64,000 nt of DNA from Aeriscardovia sp. (GTDB lineage Bacteria > Actinomycetota > Actinomycetes > Actinomycetales > Bifidobacteriaceae): NCBI GenBank assembly GCA_017965665.1, contig JAGCPN010000008.1:47730-111729 (forward strand). Reading direction: 5' to 3'. Under the pieces are notes generated by a model that searched no databases, was not told the origin of the DNA, and worked only from the letters and a program-made list of their open reading frames with translations. Position numbers and translations under genes: made by a program. Positions 20,362 through 30,343 of this stretch are shown piece after piece (the first letter of the stretch is position 1; each line of letters starts with the position of its first letter).

Positions 20362-21006
20362 ATGGCGCCACCAGCTAAGGGACCTGACAGATCTGAACAG
20401 CAGGCCAGGAAAGAATACGTGAAAGACAGGCAGAAGCTCGTCTTCCGCTTCTGCGGGATAGCCCTGGCCGTAATCTTGGTGATAGCACTTCTGGGGTACT
20501 TCGGGGTATTCGGCCTGATAGCGCCCCACACCGTTGAAAACCAGAAGAACAATTTCGGAGTGACCGCCCCCTGCGCCCCTTCGGGCTCCAAGGCCCTCTC
20601 CTCTTCCAATATCACATTGGAAGTTTTGAACGGAACTTCCAACAGCGGGCTGGCGGACGCCGTCGGGGAAGCTCTGTACTTTAGGGGATTTAATGTGGAC
20701 GGCATAGGGGACGCCAACAACAGCTCTGTGGCCCACACCACCATCTACGCCGGCAAGAACGCCCTGGCGGCGGCCTACACCCTGCGCGCCCAGCTGACCA
20801 GCTCCATCCTCGAACTCGACAACTCCACGGGAAACGACGTGATCCTGGTCATAGGCAACGACTTTTACGATCTGAAGCCCGCTTCCTCTGTGACCCTGAA
20901 GGAAGGCCAGGCCCTCTCCTCCATCCAGGGGTGCAAAGTGGCCTCGCAGATCCAAGACAGCCCCACCCTCTCGGAAATCGGCGAAGTCGTAGGTCCCCTG
21001 AGTTAG
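20362..21006 (+). CDS. Membrane-anchored protein with LytR C-terminal domain
   Basis: A 214-residue protein with an N-terminal cytoplasmic basic tail, one transmembrane helix (about residues 29-52) and an extracytoplasmic LytR_C-type domain starting ITLEVLNGTSNSGLADAVGEAL (about residue 88). This domain is found alone or on LytR-CpsA-Psr wall-polymer ligases; a wall-related role is inferred only. Its stop overlaps the convergent CCA-adding enzyme gene by 4 bp. Confidence 0.82.
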   Translation: MAPPAKGPDRSEQQARKEYVKDRQKLVFRFCGIALAVILVIALLGYFGVFGLIAPHTVENQKNNFGVTAPCAPSGSKALSSSNITLEVLNGTSNSGLADAVGEALYFRGFNVDGIGDANNSSVAHTTIYAGKNALAAAYTLRAQLTSSILELDNSTGNDVILVIGNDFYDLKPASSVTLKEGQALSSIQGCKVASQIQDSPTLSEIGEVVGPLS

Positions 21007-22424
21007 AGGTCCAGGTTCTCCCGGGCCCAGGCCAAAAGTTCCTTTTTCGCCTTCAGGTACCCCACGAGCCCGTTTTGCATCCTGTAGTCGAGCATGTGCT
21101 GATAGGCCAGCCCCACTTCTTTGCCGGGCCTGATGCCCAAAAGGGCCATTATCTCGTTTCCGTTCAGCTCGGGGCGGATGGAAGAGAGATCTTCCTGCTT
21201 TTTGAGCTCCTGCGCCCGGGTTTCCAGCTTGTCCATGGCCTCTTCAAATTGGAGGATTTTGCGCCTGTTTTTCGTCGTGACGTCGGCCCGGGTGAGCTTG
21301 TTTAACCGCGAATAGAGGGGGCCGGCATCCACCACGTACCTCCTCACGGCCGAATTGCTCCACGGCTCGTCGACGTAGCCGTGGAACCTGAGGTGCATCG
21401 CCACCAGAGATGAGACGTCTTCCACGGTCTTCTTGTCAAAGCACATGGCCTGCAGGCGCTTTCTGGCCATCTTCGCCCCCACGGCGTCGTGGTGGTGGAA
21501 ACTGACTTTCCCCCCGCTTTCAAACTTGCGGGTGCGGGGCTTGCCTATGTCGTGCAGGAGCGCGGAGAGGCGCAGGACCAGATCCGGCCCCGGGACGTCG
21601 CCGCCTGGGCCCGTCTCAAGGGCTATGGCGTTGTTTAAAACCGAAAGGGTGTGATCGTAGACGTCTTTATGCATGTGGTTCTCGTCGATTTCCATCTTCA
21701 GAGCCGGAATTTCGGGAAGGACGACGTCCGCCACCCCGAGATCCACCATGGAGTTGATCCCAAATCTCGGGTGCCTGGAAAGCATGATCTTCACAAATTC
21801 GTCCCGAATTCTCTCGGCCGAGACAATGGAGAGCCGGGGGGCCATGGAAGAAATGGCGGAAGAAGTGGAAGATTCCAACGTAAATCCCATCTGGGACATG
21901 AACCTCACCGCCCGCATGATCCTCAAAGGGTCGTCCCCGAAGGAAATGTAGGGATCTACCGGGGTCCTCAGGATCTTGCGCCCCAGATCCAGCGCGCCTC
22001 CGAAGGGATCTACAAATACTACGTCCGGAAGGCGCACGGCCATGCAGTTTACGGTGAAGTCCCTTCTGGACAGATCCGTTTCGAGGCTTCCGGCGGGGTC
22101 AACCTGGGGCTTTCTGGAATCGGGAGAGTATTTGTCGGAGCGGTAGGTGGTCACTTCCGCGCTCAGAAAAGAGCCATCCTGGGTCCTCTTTCGCGCACCG
22201 AGGGTGCCGAAGGCCCTGCCCATATCCCAAAAACCTTCCCTGCCCCATGCCCTGAGGATGGGCTCGCTCTGCTCGACTGTGGCGGAAGTGGCGAAATCGT
22301 AGTCGTGGACGGGCCTGGAAAGCAAAAGGTCCCTCACAGCCCCGCCCACCAGGGCGAACTCAAATCCTGCATTGGAGAACATCTCGCCCAGCTGCATAAT
22401 TTCGGGTTTAACTTGGAACCACAC
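21003..22424 (-). CDS. cca: CCA tRNA nucleotidyltransferase with HD domain
   Basis: Adds or repairs the 3' CCA end of tRNAs; needed here because the tRNA-Thr in this window does not encode CCA. Nucleotidyltransferase motifs are FALVGGAVRDLLL and HDYDFAT (catalytic Asp pair, about residues 39-43), RRDFTVNCMA and DDPLRIMRAVRF. The HD phosphohydrolase domain has LSALLHDIGKPRT (about residue 266). 473 residues, usual for actinobacterial PcnA. GTG at 22424 preceded by GGAAGGGGA. Confidence 0.92.
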   Translation of the reverse strand: MWFQVKPEIMQLGEMFSNAGFEFALVGGAVRDLLLSRPVHDYDFATSATVEQSEPILRAWGREGFWDMGRAFGTLGARKRTQDGSFLSAEVTTYRSDKYSPDSRKPQVDPAGSLETDLSRRDFTVNCMAVRLPDVVFVDPFGGALDLGRKILRTPVDPYISFGDDPLRIMRAVRFMSQMGFTLESSTSSAISSMAPRLSIVSAERIRDEFVKIMLSRHPRFGINSMVDLGVADVVLPEIPALKMEIDENHMHKDVYDHTLSVLNNAIALETGPGGDVPGPDLVLRLSALLHDIGKPRTRKFESGGKVSFHHHDAVGAKMARKRLQAMCFDKKTVEDVSSLVAMHLRFHGYVDEPWSNSAVRRYVVDAGPLYSRLNKLTRADVTTKNRRKILQFEEAMDKLETRAQELKKQEDLSSIRPELNGNEIMALLGIRPGKEVGLAYQHMLDYRMQNGLVGYLKAKKELLAWARENLDL

Positions 22425-22662
22425 GAGATCCCCTTCCTAGACCCAAAGATCTGCCCGAACGGGCCTGTCACGCGAAGGCCGCCGTGGGGCGCTTTTTACT
22501 TGCAAGTGTAAAGAGAGCGTAGGAAAGGCGGAAAAGCGCAGACTGCAAACTTTATGCTCAAATCTTATTTATTTTACAGAAAAAATGACTATCGTGAAAT
22601 GCGGATACCACCACGAAGTGGCACAGAAGGAAATTTAGAGAAAATCCTTAGGAGATACACAA

Positions 22663-23193
22663 ATGTATGCTTTCGGTGGGTTGGATATGCCTACGCCTTC
22701 ACTTCTGGCAGCGCATTACCCCGGCATCATCTCCGCGTTCGCATATTCAAAGGCCCCTCAACGCCCTGTGGACCGCCAATATTCGGCGGGAGGACTGATT
22801 TTTGACAATGACAACAGAGTTGCAGTCCTCTCCAAAAAATCCCGCAACGACCGCACGATCTGGTGCCTGCCCAAAGGGCATATAGAAAAGGGTGAGACTT
22901 TTGAAGAGACTGCGGTCAGGGAAGTGAAAGAAGAGACCGGGATCTTAGGCACGATTCTGGGATCTATAGCGACTATAGACTACTGGTTTATGAACAGCAC
23001 TTACCGCATCCACAAACTGGTGCACCACTACGTGCTCAGGAGGGTGTCCGGAATCCTGAGCGTGGAAGGGGATCCGGACAGGGAAGCTCAGGGGGTGGAG
23101 TGGGTCGACCTCAACGTGTTGCCCACGCTGCTCAGCTATCCCAACGAGCGGACGATAGTGAAAATCTACCAGAAGAAGTACTGCGGCAAATGA
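22663..23193 (+). CDS. Nudix hydrolase
   Basis: Hydrolyses a nucleoside diphosphate linked to another group, with Mg2+. The complete Nudix box G-x5-E-x7-REVKEETG lies at about residues 72-94 (GHIEKGETFEETAVREVKEETG). The 176-residue protein is mostly the Nudix domain. The substrate cannot be deduced; the relative in mycobacteria lies in the same position near pcnA and murJ. The stop overlaps the next start (ATGA), so it is coupled to the DUF6049 gene. The 238 bp upstream hold a small CCAC/GTGG hairpin and no gene. Confidence 0.91.
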   Translation: MYAFGGLDMPTPSLLAAHYPGIISAFAYSKAPQRPVDRQYSAGGLIFDNDNRVAVLSKKSRNDRTIWCLPKGHIEKGETFEETAVREVKEETGILGTILGSIATIDYWFMNSTYRIHKLVHHYVLRRVSGILSVEGDPDREAQGVEWVDLNVLPTLLSYPNERTIVKIYQKKYCGK

Positions 23194-24986
23194 AAAAAAA
23201 TGTTGCCGGAAAAACAGCAACATTTTTTCTGATTCCCATTTTCTTACTGTTGTTTTTCGCCTTTCCGCCCGCGGCTTTCGCTTCCGGGGGGGGAGCGGAA
23301 ATCACAATCCTGAAGGAGGTTCCCGCCGTCCTCCCCTCCGGGACATGGTCGGCGGAAGTAAAAATTGAAAACTCCTCCTCCCAGACCCTCCCATACGGGG
23401 TTCTTCAGGCCAGGAGCTCCCAAAGCCCGGTCTCTTCCCCCGCGGCCATAAACTCATGGGCCACGGGCCATATGAACCTTTCCACGCCGGTTCTCGTGGC
23501 CAAAGCCCCCACTTCTGCGATTGCTCCGGGAGGATCGGAGACGGAAGATCTCGAAGGTTCTGCTTCGGCTTTCGGATCCGAGTGGGGCGTGCGCCCCCTT
23601 GAATTTTTTTTCTCCACTTCTTCGGGGCAGGGAGAATCCGGCTATAACTTAAACAGCTTCGTCACGCTGGAAGGCGCTTCGAGCCTCCCCTCTCTCCCCC
23701 TCTCCCTGGTCTTTGCAGATCCCGGACCGCAGTCGGCCGATCAGAAAGGGATAAAGGAGCTTGTGAAGACGGGCGAAGGAGAGGCGTTCGTACAAAGCGC
23801 GCCGGACCTGCCTTCCGCGATCGCGGCAAAGGAAAAAGTGCAGGTGATAGAGGACGGGCGAAGCGAACAGTCCTTCAAAAACGCCTCCGCCATAGAGCAG
23901 CCCGCACAAGCGCGGCTGAGCGCCCTGGAATCTATGGAGAGCCTTGCGGAAAAGTGGCAGAAGCCGGGAAACCTTCCCAAAATTTTCGTTTCCGCTTCCC
24001 CTCTCTCCCCTTCCCAGCTCGAAGAGGCGGTGCAACTGGGTTACACAACAGTCCTGGAGAACGGAGGAAAGGGGGAATCCGTCTCGCTTCCGGAAGGTAA
24101 GGCCACCCTCCTGGCATCCGACGCCCTCCTCTCCTCCCTGGCGGAAGGGAGCCCGTCGAGCATGTGGGCAAGCGCCGAGGGAAGCGGGGCCGGCAGGGAG
24201 GCCAGGCTTGTAGCCGAGCTTGCCGCAATGCGCGGGCGCAGTGCTCCTGTCATAATCCAGATCTCCCCTTCCTCCCTTCCCTTCCTCTCCGCCCTTGAAG
24301 GAATCGGGTGGATCCGCTTTATGACCCTAAAGCAGGACGTTTCCTATCCCTGGCCCTCCACCGCCCTGGATCAGGCCCCTTCGGCTCTGCAGACTTCTCC
24401 CCAGCCCGCCCTCATCTCAAAAGTGCACTCCATTGCCGCCCTTGCCCAAAATCCTGCGGACTCAGATGCCTGGAGCGAAAACGTAGGAATGCAGGCCGCC
24501 TACGCGGAGCTGTGCGCGCAAAGCCAGAACGAAAAAGTCAGGCAGGCCGGCGGCCAAGTCCTCTCTTCCATGTCCAAAGAGCTCGGGGAGGCCGTGAAAA
24601 TCTCGTCTTCCAAGAGCGTGACGGCTTTAAGCGAGTCGGCGACGGTCCCCGTGACCGTAACAAATTCCCTCCCCTTCCCGATTGAGGCAAAAGTGAGGTC
24701 TTTGGCTTCAAATTCCCAAATCACGATCCTGCCGGAAAAATCTGTGGCAGTAGACAGCGGGATGGAGGGCCAGATAGATTTTCCGGTGCAGATTCACAGC
24801 TCAATCAGAAGCCGTGTCACCTTCTGGATGGGGGAATTTTATCACCCCGTAACTAAAATTAGTACGCAACTCAGCAGCCATTTGACCGTCACCCGGTTGA
24901 ATGTGATAATTCTCATCATTCCCGCAGGCCTGCTCACGCTCTTTGGGTGCATCAGGCAAATGCGCAGAAAAAAGAAGAACGGTTGA
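23190..24986 (+). CDS. Exported membrane-anchored protein, DUF6049-like, unknown function
   Basis: A 598-residue protein with a clear signal peptide (hydrophobic residues about 11-31), a large outer region with a beta-rich start (EVPAVLPSGTWSAEVKIENSS) and a late Ig-like segment (ATVPVTVTNSLPFPIEAKVRS), then a C-terminal membrane helix and basic tail (LRQ-type MRRKKKNG). Position between a Nudix gene and murJ is conserved in actinobacteria, and the Nudix-DUF6049-murJ operon suggests a role linked to envelope assembly; this is inference. Start at the ATG overlapping the Nudix stop. Confidence 0.8.
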   Translation: MKKNVAGKTATFFLIPIFLLLFFAFPPAAFASGGGAEITILKEVPAVLPSGTWSAEVKIENSSSQTLPYGVLQARSSQSPVSSPAAINSWATGHMNLSTPVLVAKAPTSAIAPGGSETEDLEGSASAFGSEWGVRPLEFFFSTSSGQGESGYNLNSFVTLEGASSLPSLPLSLVFADPGPQSADQKGIKELVKTGEGEAFVQSAPDLPSAIAAKEKVQVIEDGRSEQSFKNASAIEQPAQARLSALESMESLAEKWQKPGNLPKIFVSASPLSPSQLEEAVQLGYTTVLENGGKGESVSLPEGKATLLASDALLSSLAEGSPSSMWASAEGSGAGREARLVAELAAMRGRSAPVIIQISPSSLPFLSALEGIGWIRFMTLKQDVSYPWPSTALDQAPSALQTSPQPALISKVHSIAALAQNPADSDAWSENVGMQAAYAELCAQSQNEKVRQAGGQVLSSMSKELGEAVKISSSKSVTALSESATVPVTVTNSLPFPIEAKVRSLASNSQITILPEKSVAVDSGMEGQIDFPVQIHSSIRSRVTFWMGEFYHPVTKISTQLSSHLTVTRLNVIILIIPAGLLTLFGCIRQMRRKKKNG

Positions 24987-24989
24987 CAG

Positions 24990-27900
24990 GTGGACACTAA
25001 AAAGACCATAAAGCGGAACAGCTTTATCATGGCCTCAGGCACCTTGGCTTCGAGGTTGACCGGACAGGGCCGAACTATCCTGCTCGCGGCCGCGCTGGGC
25101 GTGACCGGAGTGGCGGCGAACGCCTACCAGGTGGGAGGGCAGATCCCCCATGTGATCTTCAACCTCATCGAGGGCGGTCTTTTGAACGCCGTCCTGGTCC
25201 CACAGATTGTCAGGGCGTTTAAAAAAAAATCTACCTCTGAAATCGTAAACAAGATCCTGACTCTGGCCCTGACGAGCTGCCTTGTCGTCACCGTCCTTGT
25301 CATGATCTGCAGCCCCCTGCTGATAGACCTGTACATAGATCCCGGCTGGACGGAGGCGCAAAAAGCCCTGGCCAACGCATTCACGCTCTGGTGCGTGCCC
25401 CAAATCCTCTTCTACGGGGCGTACAGCGTGGTAGGGCAGATTTTGGCCTCCCAGGACAATTTCACGGCCTACGCATGGAGCTCGGTAGCCGCCAACATAA
25501 TCAGCTGTATAGGCTACGGGCTCTTTTTCGCCTTTTTCGGCAACGCCGAAAAACAGGGTATGGACTTTTGGAATCAGGGAAAGATCGCCCTCACGGCCGG
25601 CATGTGGTCGCTCGGCGTCCTAGTCCAGGCCCTGCTCCTCTTCATACCCCTCAGAAAAATCGGAATAAAGCCCAGGCTGAAGTTCGGCGTCCGGGGGATA
25701 GGGCTCAGATCCATGGGGAAGGTCGCTGCGTGGACCCTGGCGGCCATCGTAATAGACCAGGGCGTGGGAGTGGTAAACACCAGGATTGAAACCACGGCCC
25801 CCCTGGCCGCGGGAAACCGGCTCATGACAGCCGGCGCTTCGGCCTACGCCCAGGCCTTTCAAATCTGGATCCTTCCCTATTCCCTCATAACCGTCTCCAT
25901 AGCCACTGCGGTGTTTCCCGCGATCTCGCGTGCCGTCCAGGAGAAAAAGAGCGGGGAAATGAGGGAGCACCTGGCAAACTGCCTGCGGCAGACCGGCGTC
26001 ATAATGCTCTTCATCGTAGGATGCTTTGTCGCGATGCCCGTGCCCATAATCCGGGCGCTTTTGCCGACCGTAAACACCTTCGATGCCAACCTTCTGGCGG
26101 CCCCTCTCATGGCCCTCGCCTTCAACCTCGTCCCCATCTCCGTGACTCTGCTTTTAAACAGGGTCTTTTACGCCTACGAGGACGGCAGGTGGCCCTTCAT
26201 TTTGACCACCTTCCAGAACGCGGTGCAGATGGCCGTCCTCTTCTCCGGCCTCCACTTTATCCCCCCCGCTTACTGGGATATGTGGATAGCGGCCTCTATC
26301 ACCCTGAGCAATATCGCCCTCATGCCCTTCTCCTACTGGGCCATCACCAAGCGCATGGGCTCCAGGCTGAAAAAGCAGCAGATTTTTTCCACCTACCTGC
26401 GTTCCTTTGCGGGGGCGTGCGTGTGCACGCTAATAGGGATGCTCATCACAGGCGGCATGGAGCGCGGCCTCAGGTTCTCCACTTCCCCCCGGGGGCACAT
26501 TTCCTGGTGGCAGGCTGTTTTGACGGTCTTTGTGGCGGCCTGCGCCATGTTCATCATCTACTGGGCCCTGTGCAGGGCCATGGGAGTAAAGGAGCTAAAC
26601 GGCGTATTTAGCTTCCTAAAGAGGGGCCGCAAAGGGGAGGAGGGAGCCCCCGCCCCAGAGCGCATCCCGAGGCGCGTCTCTTCCCAGGTTTGGTACTCCC
26701 AGACCCTGGAAGCATCCCTCACGCCCAGGGTTGTAAGATCTTCTAGAAGCCGACCCGTTGAGACGTTTGTATCTTTGGAAAATGAAGGGCAGATTATGAT
26801 TCCATCCATCGGGGATACGATAGACAAGCGCTATACCCTCATCACTCAGTACCGCTCGGAGCTGGGCCTGAGCGCGTGGCTGGCCAACGATCACACCCTC
26901 ATGAAGGATGGCCAGCTCTTCATCATTTCAGACTCTGCCAAAGTCAAAGATGTGAACCGCATAGCTTCCAGCCTCATCCTCTCAAAAGACTCCCACTGCA
27001 CCAAGGTCCTGCACATACAGAACACCGACGGGGTGCTGGTGATAGTCGCAGACAAAGACCCCGGCACCGATCTTCACAGCTTCATAAAGGGGATAGGGAC
27101 GGTGGAGCCCAAGGTCGCCTACTTTATCATCCATAAAGTGATAGAGGCTGCCATGAGCCTGAAAAGGCAGGGGATCTACCACCGGGCCCTCAGCTCCAAA
27201 GTCATAAGGCTGGAGGGCAGAAACGTCACCTTGGCCAACACCTCCATCTCCCCCATGCTCAAGTCCCCCGTGCCCCCGTTTGCAAAGGGCGAGGGCGAAG
27301 AAGAAAAGTGCATCCGGGACATTGTGGCCGTCATATTCGAAATGGTCACGGGAAAGGTGTTCGACCCCTCGAAAGATCCCAGGGTCTTAGCGGACATTTT
27401 GGATCGGGCGCAGGGCAAGGCCCCAGATGACATGGTGGACGTGTGCAGAAGAAGCCTGGAGCTGCACAGGGGGGAGGGGCGGAGCCACCCAATCCTCACT
27501 TTTATGGAACTCGACATGCTCCTCAAAGAGCCCGACGACGGAAGCGCCCTGCAGGAGGCGCTGAGGAGCGTTCCGGACAGCGCTCCGAGCGTGACGACTG
27601 TGGACTTTGCCCCCGTCAGCGCCTCGAGCGTGAGCGAGATACCCTCCAAGATCGCCAGCAACACTTTTGTCAAACCCGTGGTAGGGGAGGAAAAGAAGAA
27701 GGAGCAGATAAATTCCCCCTGGACTCGCCGCCAGCTCCTCTCGGAATCCAAAGAGAGCATAGAAAAAATAGATCCGTCAAGATCTGAATTTTTCAATTTC
27801 AAGGGCCACTCTTCTTCGCAGACGAGAGTAGTGGCCAACAGATCCGTAAAGCTCGTAAAGCAGTCTCAGGAACCCAGGAGGCCCTCCCCGGCGTCCCTGG

Positions 27901-28532
27901 CGGCCAGAGAGCCGGAGCAAAAGAAGGGAGGGGTGACAAAGAAGGCCATAATAACCTGCGCCGTAATCCTGGTGGCCTTCTTCTGCGCATGGGCAGTTTA
28001 TTCGCTGCACCTGGGATCCCTGCACCTGGGCACAAAAGAATCCAACATAACCTGGAACCTGAACGACAACGACGCGCCCATTCCTGGCGGCCTGGCGGAA
28101 GAAAAGGCGGATTCCAATGTGACGGGAGCCTTCTCAAACTCCCAGTCCTCTTCTTCTTCCTCCCTCCCGCAGACCAAAGCGGCCTCGGCAGTGCCGGCCC
28201 CCGCCGCCAGCCTGCAAAGCTACCCCATAGAGTCGCTCAGAACCTTCAGCGTCCCCGGAGAAGCGGGAGTCGGGATATACATAGAGCTGGAAAGTCCGCA
28301 GAAAGTGCATGAAGTGGAAATTTCCACCGTCCAGTCGGGGGGCAAGGCGGAAATATACGCCAATTCCACCGAAAGCGACCCCCAAAACGGCCAGAGCCTG
28401 GCCAGCTTCTCTTTCAACGCCGGGACGGTGAAGGTACCCCTGAGCCAGGTTTCAAACACGCAGAACCTGGTGGTATGGATCTCCCAAATCCCCTCCGACG
28501 GGTTTGAATACAATTCGGTGCAAGTCTTCTAA
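24990..28532 (+). CDS. murJ: Lipid II flippase MurJ (MviN) fused to a pseudokinase and an outer domain
   Basis: Flips peptidoglycan lipid II. Residues about 1-530 form the MATE-like MurJ core (FIMASGTLASRLTGQGRT start). A cytoplasmic linker and a kinase-like fold follow (about 610-830), in which the HRD motif reads HRA and no DFG is present, so it should be inactive, like the mycobacterial MviN pseudokinase. A further helix (about 985-1008) leads to an outer beta-rich domain (SYPIESLRTFSVPGEAGVGI to the end) resembling discoidin-type folds. 1180 residues, close to the mycobacterial protein. GTG start, 3 bp after the upstream gene. Confidence 0.9.
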   Translation: MDTKKTIKRNSFIMASGTLASRLTGQGRTILLAAALGVTGVAANAYQVGGQIPHVIFNLIEGGLLNAVLVPQIVRAFKKKSTSEIVNKILTLALTSCLVVTVLVMICSPLLIDLYIDPGWTEAQKALANAFTLWCVPQILFYGAYSVVGQILASQDNFTAYAWSSVAANIISCIGYGLFFAFFGNAEKQGMDFWNQGKIALTAGMWSLGVLVQALLLFIPLRKIGIKPRLKFGVRGIGLRSMGKVAAWTLAAIVIDQGVGVVNTRIETTAPLAAGNRLMTAGASAYAQAFQIWILPYSLITVSIATAVFPAISRAVQEKKSGEMREHLANCLRQTGVIMLFIVGCFVAMPVPIIRALLPTVNTFDANLLAAPLMALAFNLVPISVTLLLNRVFYAYEDGRWPFILTTFQNAVQMAVLFSGLHFIPPAYWDMWIAASITLSNIALMPFSYWAITKRMGSRLKKQQIFSTYLRSFAGACVCTLIGMLITGGMERGLRFSTSPRGHISWWQAVLTVFVAACAMFIIYWALCRAMGVKELNGVFSFLKRGRKGEEGAPAPERIPRRVSSQVWYSQTLEASLTPRVVRSSRSRPVETFVSLENEGQIMIPSIGDTIDKRYTLITQYRSELGLSAWLANDHTLMKDGQLFIISDSAKVKDVNRIASSLILSKDSHCTKVLHIQNTDGVLVIVADKDPGTDLHSFIKGIGTVEPKVAYFIIHKVIEAAMSLKRQGIYHRALSSKVIRLEGRNVTLANTSISPMLKSPVPPFAKGEGEEEKCIRDIVAVIFEMVTGKVFDPSKDPRVLADILDRAQGKAPDDMVDVCRRSLELHRGEGRSHPILTFMELDMLLKEPDDGSALQEALRSVPDSAPSVTTVDFAPVSASSVSEIPSKIASNTFVKPVVGEEKKKEQINSPWTRRQLLSESKESIEKIDPSRSEFFNFKGHSSSQTRVVANRSVKLVKQSQEPRRPSPASLAAREPEQKKGGVTKKAIITCAVILVAFFCAWAVYSLHLGSLHLGTKESNITWNLNDNDAPIPGGLAEEKADSNVTGAFSNSQSSSSSSLPQTKAASAVPAPAASLQSYPIESLRTFSVPGEAGVGIYIELESPQKVHEVEISTVQSGGKAEIYANSTESDPQNGQSLASFSFNAGTVKVPLSQVSNTQNLVVWISQIPSDGFEYNSVQVF

Positions 28533-28637
28533 ATTCAGCTAAAAGCCCTTCTTTGGCCGCGTTTCAATCTCAGTTTGAGCTAATATGGGATAGTTTGACT
28601 ACTTGGCACGCACGATTGCCCATTTTTTAATTACTAC

Positions 28638-28665
28638 AGTCATGTCGCGATTTTTATAGTCATGT
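28638..28665. promoter_or_regulatory. Direct repeats upstream of the first gadC
   Basis: AGTCATGT occurs at 28638-28645 and again at 28658-28665, 20 bp apart (about two helical turns), in the roughly 170-bp spacer before the first antiporter gene. A TATAGT that could be a -10 element overlaps the second copy. The spacing suits an activator or repressor site, but this is inference. The rest of the spacer shows no gene. Confidence 0.35.
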
Positions 28666-28705
28666 TATGGGTCCTTTTTTCTTTTATTCACTAAAGGAGT
28701 AAAAG

Positions 28706-30196
28706 GTGGAGACAACAAAACAACAAGTTAAAAAGCTGACTATGTTCGGCTTCTTCTCCATGACCGCTTCCATGGTCATGGCCATGTATGAATACCCGAG
28801 CTTTGCTACCAGCCAGTTTGCAGTAGTGTTCTTCGTCCTCTTGGGCGGCATCTTCTGGTTCCTTCCCACGGCTTTGATTTCCGCGGAAATGGCATCGGTC
28901 GAAGGATGGAGCGAAGGCGGCGTCTTCGGATGGGTCGGCAATTCCCTCCACAGCGACAAAGTCGGCTTCATGGCCCTCTTCTTCCAGTGGTTCCAAATCA
29001 CGGTGGGCCTCGTCACGATGTCTTACTTTGTGATAGGAATGCTGGCCGACATTTTGAACTGGCAGGCTCTCAACAACCTTCCCTGGCTCAAGTTCCTGGC
29101 CTGCCTGGTGCTGTTTATCATAATTAACCTTCTGCAGCTGGGCGGAACCAAGCACACCGCAGTCATCGCCAAGTGGGGCTTCCTGCTCGGAATTCTGCTC
29201 ACTTCCGTCATCTTCTTCATCTGCGCCATCGTCTACCTGGCCCAGGGCAACCCCGTTCAGATCACATTCGGCGCCCACCAGTTCTTCCCGAGCTTTGCAA
29301 ACGTAGGAAACCTCACGATTTTCGCGACCTTCATCCTCGCCTTTGCAGGCGTCGAGGCCTCCGGCTCCCACATAAACGAGCTTGAGAACCCCGGCAGGAA
29401 CTACCCCCTGACGATGTTCATCATCGTCATCCTCGCCATCGTGCTGGACGCCTTCGGCGGCCTGGCCGTGGCCTGCGTCATTCCCCAGCAGCAGCTCTCT
29501 TTGAACTCCGGAATCTTCCAGACCCTCTCGGTGCTCTTCTTCCACTTCTCACCCTACGCCACGGGCGCAATTGACATCGTCAGCCTCCTCATCGTGCTGG
29601 GCGTCATAGCCGAGATCGGCTCCTGGATCGTCGGACCTTCCACCGGCATGAGGACTTCCGCTCAGTACGGAATGATGCCCCAGTGGATCACCAAGACCAA
29701 CAAGCACGACGTGCCCGTCAACATGCTCTTCGTGCAGTTTTTGGTCTTCATAATGTGGGATGCGATCCTGACTTTCGGCGGAAACGGCGGAAACGTCTCC
29801 TTCCTCGTGGCCACTACCCTCACCACCCTCATCTACCTGGTGTGCTACGTGATGATGTATGTCGGCTACTTCAAGCTGATATTTACGGAAAAGAACCTGA
29901 AGCGCTCTTACAGCATCCCCGGAGGAATAGTTGTGAAGTTCATAGTGGCGATCTGCGGAATCTGCACCTCCGTCTTCGCTTTCTGCATGTCCTTCACTCC
30001 TTCTACGGCACTCACCAGCAGCCAGACCGTGACGTTCATCGTCCTGCTCGTCGTCTGCTTCTGCATAGCCGTCATCATCCCTCTCATCATCTCCGCCTTC
30101 CAGAAGATCTACACCAAGCATGTTCCCGAGGGCGAGCTCAAGATAATGCACTATAAGCTCGTCAGGCAGCAGGCGGCACAGGCCCATCAAAACTAA
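28706..30196 (+). CDS. gadC: Glutamate/GABA antiporter, GadC type (copy 1)
   Basis: APC-superfamily exchanger that imports glutamate and exports GABA, completing the proton-consuming GAD cycle. 496 residues and about twelve helices. Segments shared with E. coli GadC include GVEASGSHINELENPGRNYPL, VLGVIAEIGSWIVGPSTGM and LKRSYSIPGGIVVKF. GTG start with AAAGGAG. It has its own terminator and is therefore a separate transcript from copies 2 and 3. Parts of the gene are identical over 50-60 bp to copy 2, pointing to recent duplication or gene conversion. Assignment to glutamate/GABA rests on similarity and the nearby gadB. Confidence 0.88.
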   Translation: METTKQQVKKLTMFGFFSMTASMVMAMYEYPSFATSQFAVVFFVLLGGIFWFLPTALISAEMASVEGWSEGGVFGWVGNSLHSDKVGFMALFFQWFQITVGLVTMSYFVIGMLADILNWQALNNLPWLKFLACLVLFIIINLLQLGGTKHTAVIAKWGFLLGILLTSVIFFICAIVYLAQGNPVQITFGAHQFFPSFANVGNLTIFATFILAFAGVEASGSHINELENPGRNYPLTMFIIVILAIVLDAFGGLAVACVIPQQQLSLNSGIFQTLSVLFFHFSPYATGAIDIVSLLIVLGVIAEIGSWIVGPSTGMRTSAQYGMMPQWITKTNKHDVPVNMLFVQFLVFIMWDAILTFGGNGGNVSFLVATTLTTLIYLVCYVMMYVGYFKLIFTEKNLKRSYSIPGGIVVKFIVAICGICTSVFAFCMSFTPSTALTSSQTVTFIVLLVVCFCIAVIIPLIISAFQKIYTKHVPEGELKIMHYKLVRQQAAQAHQN

Positions 30197-30235
30197 GGGC
30201 GCCGCAGGCTGACCTGCCCTGCAATGCAATTTTTT

Positions 30236-30262
30236 CCCGGCCGGCAAGGCCGGGCTTTTTAT
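30236..30262 (+). terminator. Terminator after gadC copy 1
   Basis: CCCGGCC (30236-30242) pairs with GGCCGGG (30248-30254), followed by CTTTTTATTTTT. It is a standard intrinsic terminator. Confidence 0.85.
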
Positions 30263-30343
30263 TTTTAAAAGATTTGAAAACCTGCAAACTCAAAAACGGA
30301 TTTTGCGGATAATTGGATGCGCACCATGAGCCTGTAACCTACA

